A stretch of DNA of 64,000 bases from an uncultured Bacteroidales bacterium (GCA_944323445.1 CALUSM010000006.1:1-64000), one strand, 5' to 3'; positions 20,353-32,112 are shown, counted from the stretch's first letter. The notes: generated from the letters alone by a model not told the origin. A program made the numbers and translations.

Positions 20353-22179
20353 TTAGTTGAATGTCTGCATATCACAAAGATGCGAGTACAGGCCTCCCAG
20401 GGAGAGCAGCTCGGAGTGAGTTCCTCGCTCGACTATACGTCCTTCTTTCATCACCAGTATCTCGTCGGCATGCTGGATGGTCGAGAGCCTGTGGGCGATG
20501 ACGATGGAGGTACGGTTCTCCATGAGCTTGGTAAGGGCATCCTGCACCAGACGCTCGCTCTCGGTATCCAGGGCCGATGTGGCCTCGTCGAGAATCAGTA
20601 TAGGAGGATTCTTGAGGACGGCCCTGGCTATGGCTATCCTCTGGCGCTGGCCTCCGGAGAGCTTGCCGCCGCGGTCTCCGATATTGGTGTCGTAACCGTG
20701 CTCCATCTGGGAAATGAACTCATCGGCATTGGCGATTCTGGCGGCTCGGATCACATCCTCGTCAGGCACGTCCTCCATGCCGAAAGTAATGTTGTTGCGT
20801 ACGGTATCGTTGAACAGTATCGCCTCCTGGGTAACTATACCCATGAGGGATATAAGCTCCTTGGGGTAATACTGACGGATATCGGTGCCGTCAATGAAGA
20901 TGCCGCCGTCAGTAACATCGTAGAACCGGGGAAGCAGGTCGGCCAAAGTGGACTTGCCAGCTCCCGAAGGCCCTACGATCGCCACCATCCTGCCCTTGGG
21001 GATAGTGAGGTTGATATCCTTGAGCACATAGTCCGCGGAATACTTGAACGAGACATGACGGTACTCGATGGTCCGGGTGAAATCGGACACATGCACCGGA
21101 TGTTCCGCCTTTCGGATGGAAGGCACGGCATCGAGAATCGCGAAAATCCGGTTACCGGAAACAAGCCCTTTCTGTACATTGGAATAGGCTGCGGCTATAG
21201 CTTTCGACGGCTCCAGCACCCTCCAGTAGAAGGCGATGTAGACGATAAAGCCCGAGAGGCTCATTCCCAGCTCACCCCTCATCTGCAGGATCCCTCCGTA
21301 GAACAGGACCGCGGCCGCTACTGATATGCCCAGAAACTCGGAGAGGGGGGAAGCCAGTTCCTGACGGGTGTACATGGCACGGCTGACACTCTTGTGCTCC
21401 TCGTTGGTACGCTCGAAATGGTCACGGACATACTTCTGGGCATTGAATGCCTTTATAATCCTGGAGCCCGAGATGGCTTCCTCAAAATGGCTGATTATCT
21501 GCCCCATCAGAGCCTGCGTCCGGGTAGCTCCGCTCCTGAGCCTGCGGGTGACGGCGCCGATGACGAAAGCCGATATGGGCAGGGTTATGAGAGTGAGTAC
21601 GGTCAGCTTGGGCGACATATAGAACAGGCCGATCAGAAAACCGATAATCAGCAGTGGCTCGCGGAACAGGATGTGGAAGCTGCTGGCCACACTGTTCTGC
21701 ACCTCGTTGACGTCATTGGAGACGCTGGAGAGGATGTCCCCGGTACGGTTCTGCTTGAAATAGTCGATGTTCAGACGCGTAATCTTGTTGAACAGGTCTG
21801 TGCGGATGTTCTTCATCACGTAGGTCTTCATGTTTACCAGTATCTTCTGCGAGAGAAAACGGGTAAGGTTGGACAGGAACGATGTGATGATAAGCACCAC
21901 GCACACAAACAACAGGCCCCTCAGCACTCCGCTGGCCTCAAGCACCCGCGTCAGATAGTACTGGAACACTCCGTAGAAATAATCCACGCTAAGGGAAAAT
22001 TCCGGCAGCTCCGAGAATTTCTCCACTGCGTCAGGGTCAAACAGAACTTCCAGCAGAGGCTTTATCAACGCGTAGTTGACCACGCCGAAAATTACCGACA
22101 ATATGGAAAATGCCAGATACCCGGGCCAGAAACGGCTGTAGGGCCTGGCGTACGAGAGAATTCGTTTAAATGCGCTCAT
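20353..22179 (-). CDS. ABC transporter, MsbA-like lipid flippase type
   Basis: A 608-residue half-transporter with six membrane helices (about 15-310) fused to an ATPase. Nucleotide-binding motifs are complete: Walker A GPSGAGKST, Q-loop VTQEAILF, signature LSGGQRQR, Walker B ILILDEATSALD, switch His in IVIAHRLST. Family members export lipid A-core or other lipids and drugs; with a Gram-negative envelope and acyl-CoA synthetase next door, lipid export is the best guess. It starts 15 bases after a small membrane protein gene. Confidence 0.92.
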   Translation of the reverse strand: MSAFKRILSYARPYSRFWPGYLAFSILSVIFGVVNYALIKPLLEVLFDPDAVEKFSELPEFSLSVDYFYGVFQYYLTRVLEASGVLRGLLFVCVVLIITSFLSNLTRFLSQKILVNMKTYVMKNIRTDLFNKITRLNIDYFKQNRTGDILSSVSNDVNEVQNSVASSFHILFREPLLIIGFLIGLFYMSPKLTVLTLITLPISAFVIGAVTRRLRSGATRTQALMGQIISHFEEAISGSRIIKAFNAQKYVRDHFERTNEEHKSVSRAMYTRQELASPLSEFLGISVAAAVLFYGGILQMRGELGMSLSGFIVYIAFYWRVLEPSKAIAAAYSNVQKGLVSGNRIFAILDAVPSIRKAEHPVHVSDFTRTIEYRHVSFKYSADYVLKDINLTIPKGRMVAIVGPSGAGKSTLADLLPRFYDVTDGGIFIDGTDIRQYYPKELISLMGIVTQEAILFNDTVRNNITFGMEDVPDEDVIRAARIANADEFISQMEHGYDTNIGDRGGKLSGGQRQRIAIARAVLKNPPILILDEATSALDTESERLVQDALTKLMENRTSIVIAHRLSTIQHADEILVMKEGRIVERGTHSELLSLGGLYSHLCDMQTFN

Positions 22180-22194
22180 CTGTGATATGCTTGT

Positions 22195-22428
22195 CTATTT
22201 CTTTCCGTTGTCGTCCACTTCCTCATAATCCACGTACTCACCGATGTTGTCACCGATGACCTTCTCTCCTGCCGTAGCATCGCTTCCGGAGACGGTAACT
22301 TCTCCCTCGCGGCCGGAGGGATCCGCCGGATTTCTGAAACGCCTGTGAAGGGCCTTGAGAAACAGAAGCGGCAGAGCGACTATCAGCACCAGCGCCCCTA
22401 TTATAAATGACATGATGAGATTAAGCAT
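22195..22428 (-). CDS. Small single-pass membrane protein, unknown
   Basis: 77 residues: one N-terminal hydrophobic segment (LIMSFIIGALVLIVALPLLFL), a basic stretch (KALHRRFRNP), and an acidic hydrophilic tail ending DYEEVDDNGKK. I recognise no family. It lies six bases after the 731-residue membrane protein and 15 before the ABC exporter, so it is surely transcribed with them and may be an accessory to one of them. Confidence 0.7.
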   Translation of the reverse strand: MLNLIMSFIIGALVLIVALPLLFLKALHRRFRNPADPSGREGEVTVSGSDATAGEKVIGDNIGEYVDYEEVDDNGKK

Positions 22429-22434
22429 AATGCA

Positions 22435-24630
22435 CTATCGTTTTCTGAACGAACCGTCACTCAAGTTCAGGATCATAGCCCGGCCATCCGCCATGGTCAC
22501 GCCTGCCTCATGAGAGGACACGGTCTCAATTTCTGTATCTTTTCTAAGTTTATTCTTCTTCGAGAAGTCCGCACATATCGTGCCATGGGCATCATACAGC
22601 AGAGTCTGATAGGATGTGCGCACGGCCCAGTAGGTCCGTCCCCCGACAACAATCCTCTCCGGCAGCGACATTATCTTCTCATTGAGCGATATGACATTCC
22701 ATCCCGGCACGGGCTTTCCATCCAGACCGTACTGCATCAGCGTATTGTCTTCATGCAGGACCATCAGCGTATAGTCGCGGTCACCGCTGAAATCGTATAC
22801 ATCGGGTCCCAGGAGAATCCTCTTGCCCAGGGAAATGGGAAAACGGCCCACCTTACGGCCCAGACGGTCCAGCAGATATATCTTGTCCTCCGAGGCGAAA
22901 AGCATCTGGAGCTTGTCATTCTTCAGATAGTCTATCTGGCGTACCGTCCCGCAGAGAGGCGTCTGGAATTTCACGGTCCAAAGCGGGTTCCTGGAAGCAC
23001 CCAGAAGCCGTATATCATTGTTTTCCAACTGTTCCAGCCAATTGGTCGAGCCGTCTATGAAATTCTTGACGGGGAAGGGACCCCGGGGCACGGTCACCGG
23101 TACATCTTCCACCAGTTCCGGCGCAGTCCCGTCTCCGTCTCCGGAAGGCTGCGGAAGTTCCGTCAGGTCCTCACCGTACAGCGACACGCGTACGCGCAGA
23201 TCTCCGCCTGCTCCGTACGTATTCAGGAAAATCATTTCAAAATTATGCCCTCCAAGGGATTTCCGGACATACTCAGAATAAGGTTCCTTGAAATATCCCG
23301 ACAGGACATCCGCGTACCTCCCTGCATTGATCATCAACGTGAGCGAGGATATCTCCCTCAGTTCCTCCGATGCAGGTGTCTGCGCCAGATAATCCGAAAG
23401 CGGGAAATAGGTTCCGGCTGCCCAGGACCGCTGGAGGGAAGTAATCTCCTCCCGGCCGCCGATCAGCACCCAGTCCTCCATGACACACCAGCTGTCCTCG
23501 GCCGAAGGAGCGAAGACATCGCCCAGCAGCGCGGAGAAACAGCCCTTGTGAGTGAAATCATTGACCGGACCGGAAACTTCTCCCATGGCCTGAACGTTCC
23601 CGCACCGCAGAGCCAGAATCTTTCTGCCGCCGTCCGCATCCAGGGCGAAAACAGCCGCTTCCTTAAGATCCAGAGACACGGCAAGGGCGGCAGAGACACT
23701 GTCCCCATTTTTCCACCCGCCTGCTGCCCGAAAAACCTGATAGGCCCGGAGATAATCAGCACATGAGGTCATTGGTACCGAAAGGACGTAGGAAACGCTG
23801 TAAGGAGCCACGGACCAGACTTCCGGCTTACGTCCCCTCTGGGAAAGCAGCACGTCGCGGAAGCACTCCCCGCTTCTGACGCCGACAACCTTTCCGTCAA
23901 ACGTCCTGGGACTGTCCCCGTCACGCAGACCAAAGGCACCCCAGTCCGCAAAACTCTGGAAAAACCGTGCATACCGCACATATTCAGGACCTGCTGCACC
24001 GGAGAAAAGTTTCCCCAGATTGGAGAAATTGACATGAAGCACTCCGCGGCCGGACGTCACGCCGGATATTTCATTGTACAGAGACTCGTCCTTGACGGAA
24101 GTACCGCTCTCGAGATGCCGCAGGGAAGTCTCCACTATCACCAGGGACGGACTGGCTATCAGAAAATGACCGTAGACTGCAAATGAGGCGTCGGGCACCG
24201 CGGCCTTGTGGACTGTCACAGCACCGTAACGCTTGTCCACTACGCCTCCGCACCCGTCAAGTATCCGGGACATCAGTCCTTCCGGATCCTCATCGGGAGG
24301 AACGGAGAGCACAAGCAGGGGCGAGACCGCATTCTTGCTCGAATAATGCATTGACAGAGCAGCCTTCCACCCTGACGCAACAGAGGGGATGCAGCCCAGC
24401 AGTCTGCCGAGCGCACTCCCCCCGTCGGTCACGGCCGCAATCTCCGACAGAGAAGCGGCCTCCATCAGGAATATGGCGTCTGACGGCACTGCCTCCACTC
24501 CGTCCGTGAGCCTGTCAGTCATGACCGGCTCCCCCCCGTCCCTGAAAAACAGGGACCAGAAGAACCAGCCTATCCCGCCCAGAAGCAGCAGGACTACAGC
24601 AGTGCACAGTATTATGCTTCGCCTGCTCAA
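22435..24630 (-). CDS. Membrane-anchored protein of unknown function with propeller-like C-terminus
   Basis: The 731-residue product begins with one membrane helix (SIILCTAVVLLLLGGIGWFFW), leaving a large periplasmic part. Residues about 40-500 recall DUF3352-like proteins; the last 190 contain repeated strands such as KIYLLDRLGRKV and YTLMVLHEDNTLMQYGLDGKP, suggesting a beta-propeller-like fold. I do not recognise a function. The only sensible start is TTG at 24630, overlapping the FKBP stop by four bases (TTGA), because no ATG occurs before the membrane helix. Co-transcribed with the FKBP gene and the small membrane protein. Confidence 0.7.
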   Translation of the reverse strand: MSRRSIILCTAVVLLLLGGIGWFFWSLFFRDGGEPVMTDRLTDGVEAVPSDAIFLMEAASLSEIAAVTDGGSALGRLLGCIPSVASGWKAALSMHYSSKNAVSPLLVLSVPPDEDPEGLMSRILDGCGGVVDKRYGAVTVHKAAVPDASFAVYGHFLIASPSLVIVETSLRHLESGTSVKDESLYNEISGVTSGRGVLHVNFSNLGKLFSGAAGPEYVRYARFFQSFADWGAFGLRDGDSPRTFDGKVVGVRSGECFRDVLLSQRGRKPEVWSVAPYSVSYVLSVPMTSCADYLRAYQVFRAAGGWKNGDSVSAALAVSLDLKEAAVFALDADGGRKILALRCGNVQAMGEVSGPVNDFTHKGCFSALLGDVFAPSAEDSWCVMEDWVLIGGREEITSLQRSWAAGTYFPLSDYLAQTPASEELREISSLTLMINAGRYADVLSGYFKEPYSEYVRKSLGGHNFEMIFLNTYGAGGDLRVRVSLYGEDLTELPQPSGDGDGTAPELVEDVPVTVPRGPFPVKNFIDGSTNWLEQLENNDIRLLGASRNPLWTVKFQTPLCGTVRQIDYLKNDKLQMLFASEDKIYLLDRLGRKVGRFPISLGKRILLGPDVYDFSGDRDYTLMVLHEDNTLMQYGLDGKPVPGWNVISLNEKIMSLPERIVVGGRTYWAVRTSYQTLLYDAHGTICADFSKKNKLRKDTEIETVSSHEAGVTMADGRAMILNLSDGSFRKR

Positions 24631-25388
24631 CGTAAGGTCTTGGGTTTGATCACTTTCTTATCGCTGCCGGCATTCTCTTTCTCAACAGCCTTGAGGACCT
24701 TGAGAAGCTCCACATCGAAAATCAGGGTGCTGTTGCCGGGGATTGGACCGGTGCCCTGGGGACCGTATGCGAGGTCAGAGGGGATGTACAGCTGGATCTT
24801 GCCGCCTTCCTTAATATAAGTAAGTCCCTCAGACCAGCCCCTTATCACTCTGTTGAGAGGGAATTTCACGCTCTCTCCTCTCTCGTAGGACGAATCAAAC
24901 ACGGTTCCGTCAAGAAGACGGCCCTCATAGTTGACTTCGACTGTATCCACGGACTCGGGAGTCAGACCTGAACCTTCCTCCTCTATCTTGTACTGAAGAC
25001 CGGACTCAGTTGTCACCACTCCTTCCTTTTCCTTATTGGCTGCCAGGAACTCTTCTCCGAGCTCCTTGTTGCGTACTGTCTCGTATGCCTGATATTCCAT
25101 AAGATGGTCCTGGATGACCCTTCCGGCCTTGTCCTCATGGACCATTGTCTCCTCCTTTCCGTTGATGACATCATAGAAGCCCTTCCTGACCTGCGCCAGG
25201 TTGAGTTCTCCGAACGGAGACGATGTCAGCATCCTGCCGTAATACATTCCGAGGGCATAACTTACAGTATCAATCTGAGCCGATGTGGACTCAGGCATTC
25301 TTTTCCCCTTCTGATAGGTTCCGGCGCAAGAGGAGAGCACCAACATTGCCGCTGCAGCGGCGAGAGTTACGATTACATTCTTTTTCAT
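24627..25388 (-). CDS. FKBP-type peptidyl-prolyl isomerase lipoprotein
   Basis: 253 residues with a lipoprotein signal (MLVLSSCAG), a helical dimerisation domain (about 35-125) like that of FkpA/Mip, and an FKBP domain (YKIEEEGSG to FDVELLKV) with VNYEGRLLDGTVFDSS, IRGWSEGL and YIPSDLAYG. It should help periplasmic protein folding. The start is the ATG at 25388; a TTG at 25397 overlapping the nhaA stop is less likely. The gene follows nhaA by five bases. Confidence 0.94.
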   Translation of the reverse strand: MKKNVIVTLAAAAAMLVLSSCAGTYQKGKRMPESTSAQIDTVSYALGMYYGRMLTSSPFGELNLAQVRKGFYDVINGKEETMVHEDKAGRVIQDHLMEYQAYETVRNKELGEEFLAANKEKEGVVTTESGLQYKIEEEGSGLTPESVDTVEVNYEGRLLDGTVFDSSYERGESVKFPLNRVIRGWSEGLTYIKEGGKIQLYIPSDLAYGPQGTGPIPGNSTLIFDVELLKVLKAVEKENAGSDKKVIKPKTLR

Positions 25389-25393
25389 TTCAA

Positions 25394-26614
25394 TCAAATA
25401 TTTTTTGTTTTATCTGTTGTCATATACAAGGCTGCCAGTCCGAGGCACGCGGCAAGGAAAGAGGTGACCAGAATCGCGAACTTGCCGGCGTTGACCAGGT
25501 GCGGATCAGTGAAAGCCAGATTGTCGATGAATATCGACATCGTGAATCCTATACCTCCGAGCATGCCCAGGGAAAATATCTGCCGCCATTTCGCCCCGTC
25601 AGGCATGCCGGCTACCCGCAGCTTTACGGCCAGCCAGCTGAACGTAAAGATTCCCAAAGGCTTGCCCACCAGCAATCCGAAGAACACTCCCGGAATGACG
25701 GCAGGCATGCTTCCGCCTGCAATGGATGAGGAGTCAATCACCACTCCCGCATTGGCGAGCGCAAATATAGGCATAATTAGGAAATTCACCCACGGATGAA
25801 GCGCAGACTCCAGTTTTCCTAGCGGAGAATCCGGTCCGGTAAAAGCACGGATGTCGCCCGTAGCCGTCTTTGCCGGGATGGTCATGGCCAGGATGACGCC
25901 CGCTATTGTGGCATGGACTCCTGAGCGGAAGACAAACACGAACAGAACCAGTCCCAGAAGCAGATACACAAAATTGGAGCGGATACCGGCGCGGTTCACT
26001 CCGACCAGAGCCAGGACTGTAAGCGCGGCATACAGCAGGTATATAAAATATATGTCGTGGGACAGGTAGAAGACGGCGAGCACAATGATTGCTCCTATGT
26101 CGTCCACCACGGCCAGCGCCACAAGCAGCACCTTGAGTCCTGCGGGACAGCGGTCGCCCAGAAGCGAGAGAACACCGATAGCGAACGCGATGTCCGTAGC
26201 CATAGGTATACCCCAGCCGGAAGCAGACGGCGTCCCCGCATTGAAATATGTGAAGATCAAGGCCGGGAAAATCATTCCACCCAAGGCAGCAAACATCGGC
26301 AGCATGGCCTTCTTCATGGTGGAGAGCTCTCCGACGAGAAGTTCCCTCTTTATCTCCAGGCCGACCGAGAAAAAGAAGACGGCCATCAGCACGTCATCCA
26401 CCCAGTTCCTTACCGGCATGCTGAACGAGAAATCCCCGAATGAGAAACCGAAACTGATGTCCCAGAAACGGTGCAGCCATTCAAGTGCCGGAATATTGGC
26501 CGCCATGACCGCCACTACGGCACACACCAGAAGAAGGACACCGCCTGTCATACTGTTGTGAAGAATTTTTTCAAGCAGAACGCGTCTGCGGAGGACATAC
26601 TGTTTCGGGTTCAT
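25394..26614 (-). CDS. nhaA: Na+/H+ antiporter NhaA
   Basis: NhaA exchanges sodium for protons across the inner membrane for salt and pH balance. The 406-residue protein has the family's 12-helix pattern and signatures: PMATDIAFAIGVLSLL, and VALAVVDDIGAI holding the paired Asp residues that bind the ion. KIREL-like basic entry (LEIKRELLVGEL) matches the family. It has its own promoter and leads the run of minus-strand genes below it. Confidence 0.96.
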   Translation of the reverse strand: MNPKQYVLRRRVLLEKILHNSMTGGVLLLVCAVVAVMAANIPALEWLHRFWDISFGFSFGDFSFSMPVRNWVDDVLMAVFFFSVGLEIKRELLVGELSTMKKAMLPMFAALGGMIFPALIFTYFNAGTPSASGWGIPMATDIAFAIGVLSLLGDRCPAGLKVLLVALAVVDDIGAIIVLAVFYLSHDIYFIYLLYAALTVLALVGVNRAGIRSNFVYLLLGLVLFVFVFRSGVHATIAGVILAMTIPAKTATGDIRAFTGPDSPLGKLESALHPWVNFLIMPIFALANAGVVIDSSSIAGGSMPAVIPGVFFGLLVGKPLGIFTFSWLAVKLRVAGMPDGAKWRQIFSLGMLGGIGFTMSIFIDNLAFTDPHLVNAGKFAILVTSFLAACLGLAALYMTTDKTKNI

Positions 26615-26657
26615 GTGATTATCTTCTATAGGTTAAATATTCAGATCTTCAAGTCCA

Positions 26658-26665
26658 CAAATATA
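26658..26665 (-). promoter_or_regulatory. -7 box of nhaA
   Basis: On the minus strand TATATTTG lies 43 bases before the nhaA ATG. The -33 region would fall inside the end of the preceding gene; no clear TTTG is seen there. Confidence 0.55.
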
Positions 26666-26666
26666 A

Positions 26667-27704
26667 TCATTTTTTCCCATCCTGAAAATGAGAATAGAGC
26701 AGCAGTTTGAAAAGCATCCTCGCCCCTGTATTCGCATCCCACTCTCCGTCCGTACCAGGAGCCACCTCGCAGAGGTCGAAGCCTACAATCCTGCGGCCGG
26801 AGCATGCCAGGCGCCACAACAGCCAGTCGGCCTGGGAGAAAGTAAGACCGCCGGGCACGGGGGTGCCGGTACCGGGGCAGTACTCGGGCGTGAGACCGTC
26901 GATGTCAAAACTTATGTACACCTCCTCAGGAAGAGTGGATATTATCTCCGAGCACACTCCGTCCCATGACGTGCCGGTGAAAAGCCGTTCCTTGAGGCGG
27001 AAGTCGGTAAAGGGAGCGAACAGCGGGGACGATGTTACCAGGGAATACTCGGCCGAGCAGAAATCCCTGATTCCCACTTGTGTGATACGGCTGACTCCGG
27101 GAGCCTCGCGCATCACGTTGTACATGATGGATGCATGCGAGTAGACGAATCCCTCGTAAGCGCAGCGGGTATCGGAATGTGCGTCGATATGGAGCACTCC
27201 CATTCCGGGATGCCGCCTGGACAAAGCTTTTATCAGTCCGAGAGGCACACTGTGCTCCCCTCCTATCACACCGACCATCCTGCCCTCTGAGAGATATTTT
27301 TCCGCCGTTGCCTCCACATAGCCGTTGAGGCGTTCCGAGGCTGCGTTGACATGTGCGCACAGCTCCTCCAGGGACGAAGGGTCGTTCCCCTGCTCCAACG
27401 ACGATATCACCTGTTCGACAGTCGTTCTGGCAGCTGCTCCGAGAGCCGCCAGGCTTTCATCCTGAGGCAGTGTCCAGACCTTCATCTCCGCGGCTCCGGG
27501 GATCCTCTCATCGAAGAGATCTACCTGGAGGGATGCGTCCAGCATTGCCCCCGGTCCCAGGGCGGTACCTTTACCATATGAGACCGTCGCGTCCCACGGC
27601 ACCTGCACCAGGACTGTCCGGGCCTCCTCTTCCGTACAGGGAAGACCGAAAAAATTACCGTTTGCTATACCTATGCTGTCCGGATCAAATACTGTTGCTG
27701 CCAT
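26667..27704 (-). CDS. speB: Ureohydrolase, probable agmatinase
   Basis: The 345-residue arginase-fold enzyme keeps all manganese ligands: His in GGEHSVPLG, Asp/His/Asp in HIDAHSDTR, and the Asp pair in SFDIDGLTP. The loop TPEYCPGTGTPVPGG is typical of agmatinases, which make putrescine and urea from agmatine. Other guanidino substrates are possible, so the gene symbol is tentative. It overlaps the kdsD stop by one base (TAATG) and is translated from the same message. Confidence 0.82.
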   Translation of the reverse strand: MAATVFDPDSIGIANGNFFGLPCTEEEARTVLVQVPWDATVSYGKGTALGPGAMLDASLQVDLFDERIPGAAEMKVWTLPQDESLAALGAAARTTVEQVISSLEQGNDPSSLEELCAHVNAASERLNGYVEATAEKYLSEGRMVGVIGGEHSVPLGLIKALSRRHPGMGVLHIDAHSDTRCAYEGFVYSHASIMYNVMREAPGVSRITQVGIRDFCSAEYSLVTSSPLFAPFTDFRLKERLFTGTSWDGVCSEIISTLPEEVYISFDIDGLTPEYCPGTGTPVPGGLTFSQADWLLWRLACSGRRIVGFDLCEVAPGTDGEWDANTGARMLFKLLLYSHFQDGKK

Positions 27705-28675
27705 TACTGTATTCCTTCTCTCATTATGTCGTGAATATGTATTAAACCGGCGTACTGCCCTCCGTTGAGGACCACCACCGATGTTATCTTGTTGGCCTCC
27801 ATCATCCTGAGGGCGTCTACCGCGAGCGCCCCCATATCCACGGTCTTGGGAGCACAGGACATGATGTCCCTGGCCTGCAGGGTATTGATGTCCTTTCCGT
27901 TCTCCACCATACGGCGCACGTCACCGTCGGTTATGATGCCTCTGAGATCTCCCTCCGGACCCAGGACCACCGTAGCACCCAGACGGTGCGAGGAGATGGT
28001 GATGATGACATTCTTGATGGCCTCGTTCTCGGAGACCCAGGGTCTGTTGGTCCGGTCGAACACATCTTCCACCCTCATATAAAAACGCTTTCCCAGAGAA
28101 CCTCCGGGGTGGATGCGGCCGAAGTCCTCCGCCGTGAAATTGCGGCAGCGCGACAGGGCCATGGCTATGGCGTCGCACACAACCATATGGAGGGTGGTAC
28201 TGGTAGTAGGCGCAAGGTTGTCCGGTCCGGCCTCACGCTCCACAGGCACATATATCAGATAGTCTGAATGAGTTCCCAGGAAAGAATCCCGGCAGGAGAC
28301 TATAGAGATGACCGGATTACCCATTTTCTTGACAAAAGGCAGCAGACGCTTCACCTCATCGGTATTTCCGCTCTTGGATATGAAAAGTACCGCATCATCG
28401 TGTCCGATCATGCCCATATCCCCATGGACCGCATCCGCAGAGTGGAGGAAGAGGGCACTTGAGCCGGTGGAATTGAGAGTAGCCACCATCTTCTGCGCGA
28501 TTACAGCACTTTTACCCACCCCGGAGACCACTATCCTACCCTTCACCCCGGCCAGTACCGCCACTGCGCTTCCGAAACCGTCATCCACTACTGACGGAAG
28601 CGACGAGACAGCTCTGGCCTCAGTCTCAATGGCCTCTAAGGCATACTGCTGCAATTTTTCTATTATATTTTTCAT
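27704..28675 (-). CDS. kdsD: Arabinose-5-phosphate isomerase (KdsD/KpsF family)
   Basis: This 323-residue protein converts ribulose 5-phosphate to arabinose 5-phosphate, the first step to Kdo for lipopolysaccharide. It has a SIS domain (GVGKSAVIAQKMVATLNSTGS, LFISKSGNTDEVKRLLP, FGRIHPGGSLGKR) and two C-terminal CBS domains. The start is the ATG at 28675; a TTG at 28687 is less likely. It is divergent from recQ and shares a 57-base intergenic promoter region with it. Confidence 0.93.
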   Translation of the reverse strand: MKNIIEKLQQYALEAIETEARAVSSLPSVVDDGFGSAVAVLAGVKGRIVVSGVGKSAVIAQKMVATLNSTGSSALFLHSADAVHGDMGMIGHDDAVLFISKSGNTDEVKRLLPFVKKMGNPVISIVSCRDSFLGTHSDYLIYVPVEREAGPDNLAPTTSTTLHMVVCDAIAMALSRCRNFTAEDFGRIHPGGSLGKRFYMRVEDVFDRTNRPWVSENEAIKNVIITISSHRLGATVVLGPEGDLRGIITDGDVRRMVENGKDINTLQARDIMSCAPKTVDMGALAVDALRMMEANKITSVVVLNGGQYAGLIHIHDIMREGIQ

Positions 28676-28718
28676 TTTAATTTGCAAAAAAATAAACTTT
28701 TGGGTATTTTTAGACGCG

Positions 28719-28726
28719 CAAAGGTA
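28719..28726 (-). promoter_or_regulatory. -7 box of kdsD
   Basis: The minus strand reads TACCTTTG, 43 bases before the kdsD ATG. It lies just upstream of the recQ ATG on the other strand. A weaker plus-strand pair for recQ is TTTG 28681-28684 with TATTTTTA 28705-28712. Confidence 0.55.
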
Positions 28727-28732
28727 ACAAAT

Positions 28733-30940
<2,208 letters not shown>

Positions 30941-30970
30941 ACTTACACCCGACCAGGCCGCACATCAGCG

Positions 30971-31065
30971 CGGAAAAAGTATTACCCCTTGGAGATCCTC
31001 CCCACCTTCGGTGGGTCCCCTCCCTTTTCGGGAGCCAACGTCTCCAAGGGGTAATACTTTTTCCG
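30971..31065. repeat. Perfect 25-base inverted repeat enclosing two hairpins
   Basis: 30971-30995 and 31041-31065 are exact inverted copies of 25 bases (starting CGGAAAAAGTATTACC). Between them stand CCCACC-TTC-GGTGGG (31001-31015) and CTCCC-TTTTC-GGGAG (31020-31034). The arms carry A- and T-rich stretches, and it sits between convergent recQ and the nucleotidyltransferase gene, so it may serve as a two-way terminator. Its design also fits a miniature mobile element like the one at 295-437. Confidence 0.8.
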
Positions 31066-31100
31066 GCGCGTACAGAATGTACCCGCCTGCGATATGCTGC

Positions 31101-32015
31101 CTACTTCCAGAGATGCTCGGGATATACCCCGGCCTCGATGAGTTTCTGGATACGCTCCACGACGTAAGGCCTGTCCTGCTTGTAAGTGACGCCGAACCAC
31201 TGGGCATCGCTGTTGAGCACCTTGAGCGAGACCTTGCCGTCGTTGATCAGCTGATTGACGCACAGGGGGATGAAGAACTCAGCCTTGGGATTGGCCATGT
31301 TGGCGGGATCGGACAGGAACTTCTTGAAAAGAGTCTCCGACTCGGCGAAGAAATCGGGAGTGAATCCGAAGAGGTTCATCGACACCACCGTGTTCTCGTC
31401 CAGGGGATGGAGACCGTCAGCGTCCTTGTACATGATCTGACCGCCCTCCACGCGCTCTATGGCTGTACGCTCCACGATGGAGACCAGATTGCCATCTGCA
31501 TCCACGCGGCACTCACCGCGGGAAACAGTGCCGTAGTCGGACAGGGTATTGTGCAGGTTGTAGCCCACCATGGAGTACTTGCCCTTCTGTCCGTCCACAG
31601 AGCGGAGATAGTCAGCCAGCACCGCATAGCCCTCGCGTCCGTAGAAGTCATCGGAGTTGATCACCGCGAAAGGAGTATTCACCACGGGTGCCGCCATCAT
31701 GACAGCATGACATGTGCCCCAGGGTTTCTCGCGTCCCTCGGGCACACTGAATCCCTCGGGCAGATAATCCAGTTCCTGGAATACGAACTCAATCTCCACC
31801 TTGCCGCCGAAATGCTCCGGGGTGAAAATCTCGCGGAAGGCCTTCTCGAACGAATGTCTGATGATAAACACCACTTTCCCGAATCCGGCACGGACGGCAT
31901 CGTAAATCGAATAGTCGATAATCGCCTCACCATTGGGGCCTACTCCGTCCATCTGCTTCAGGGAACCATAGCGGGAACCCATGCCCGCTGCCAATACTAC
32001 TAACGTCGGTTTCAT
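31101..32015 (-). CDS. Sugar-phosphate nucleotidyltransferase family protein
   Basis: The 304-residue protein opens with the nucleotidyltransferase signature LVVLAAGMGSRYGSLKQMDGVGPNGEAII-type region (residues 5-25 hold the NTP-binding loop). In this family the enzymes couple NTP to sugar 1-phosphates, but the G-x-G-x-R element and following KQM..VGP differ from classic RmlA or GalU, and the exact sugar is not readable. It stands alone between two repeat elements, convergent with recQ, with no clear promoter. Confidence 0.8.
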   Translation of the reverse strand: MKPTLVVLAAGMGSRYGSLKQMDGVGPNGEAIIDYSIYDAVRAGFGKVVFIIRHSFEKAFREIFTPEHFGGKVEIEFVFQELDYLPEGFSVPEGREKPWGTCHAVMMAAPVVNTPFAVINSDDFYGREGYAVLADYLRSVDGQKGKYSMVGYNLHNTLSDYGTVSRGECRVDADGNLVSIVERTAIERVEGGQIMYKDADGLHPLDENTVVSMNLFGFTPDFFAESETLFKKFLSDPANMANPKAEFFIPLCVNQLINDGKVSLKVLNSDAQWFGVTYKQDRPYVVERIQKLIEAGVYPEHLWK

Positions 32016-32073
32016 ATACTTTCAAGTACTTAAAATGCGTAATTTAAAAAACATGTTATCATATCTCATACTG

Positions 32074-32112
32074 AAAAGAGGCCGCATCGAATCAAATTCC
32101 GATTACGGCCTC
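32074..32112 (-). terminator. Putative terminator after the serine operon
   Basis: GAGGCCG (32078-32084) pairs with CGGCCTC (32106-32112), with further partial pairing (TCG/CGA) inside. On the minus strand it is followed by four T. The structured repeat at 32142-32233 would lie in the 3' untranslated part of the message. Confidence 0.45.
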
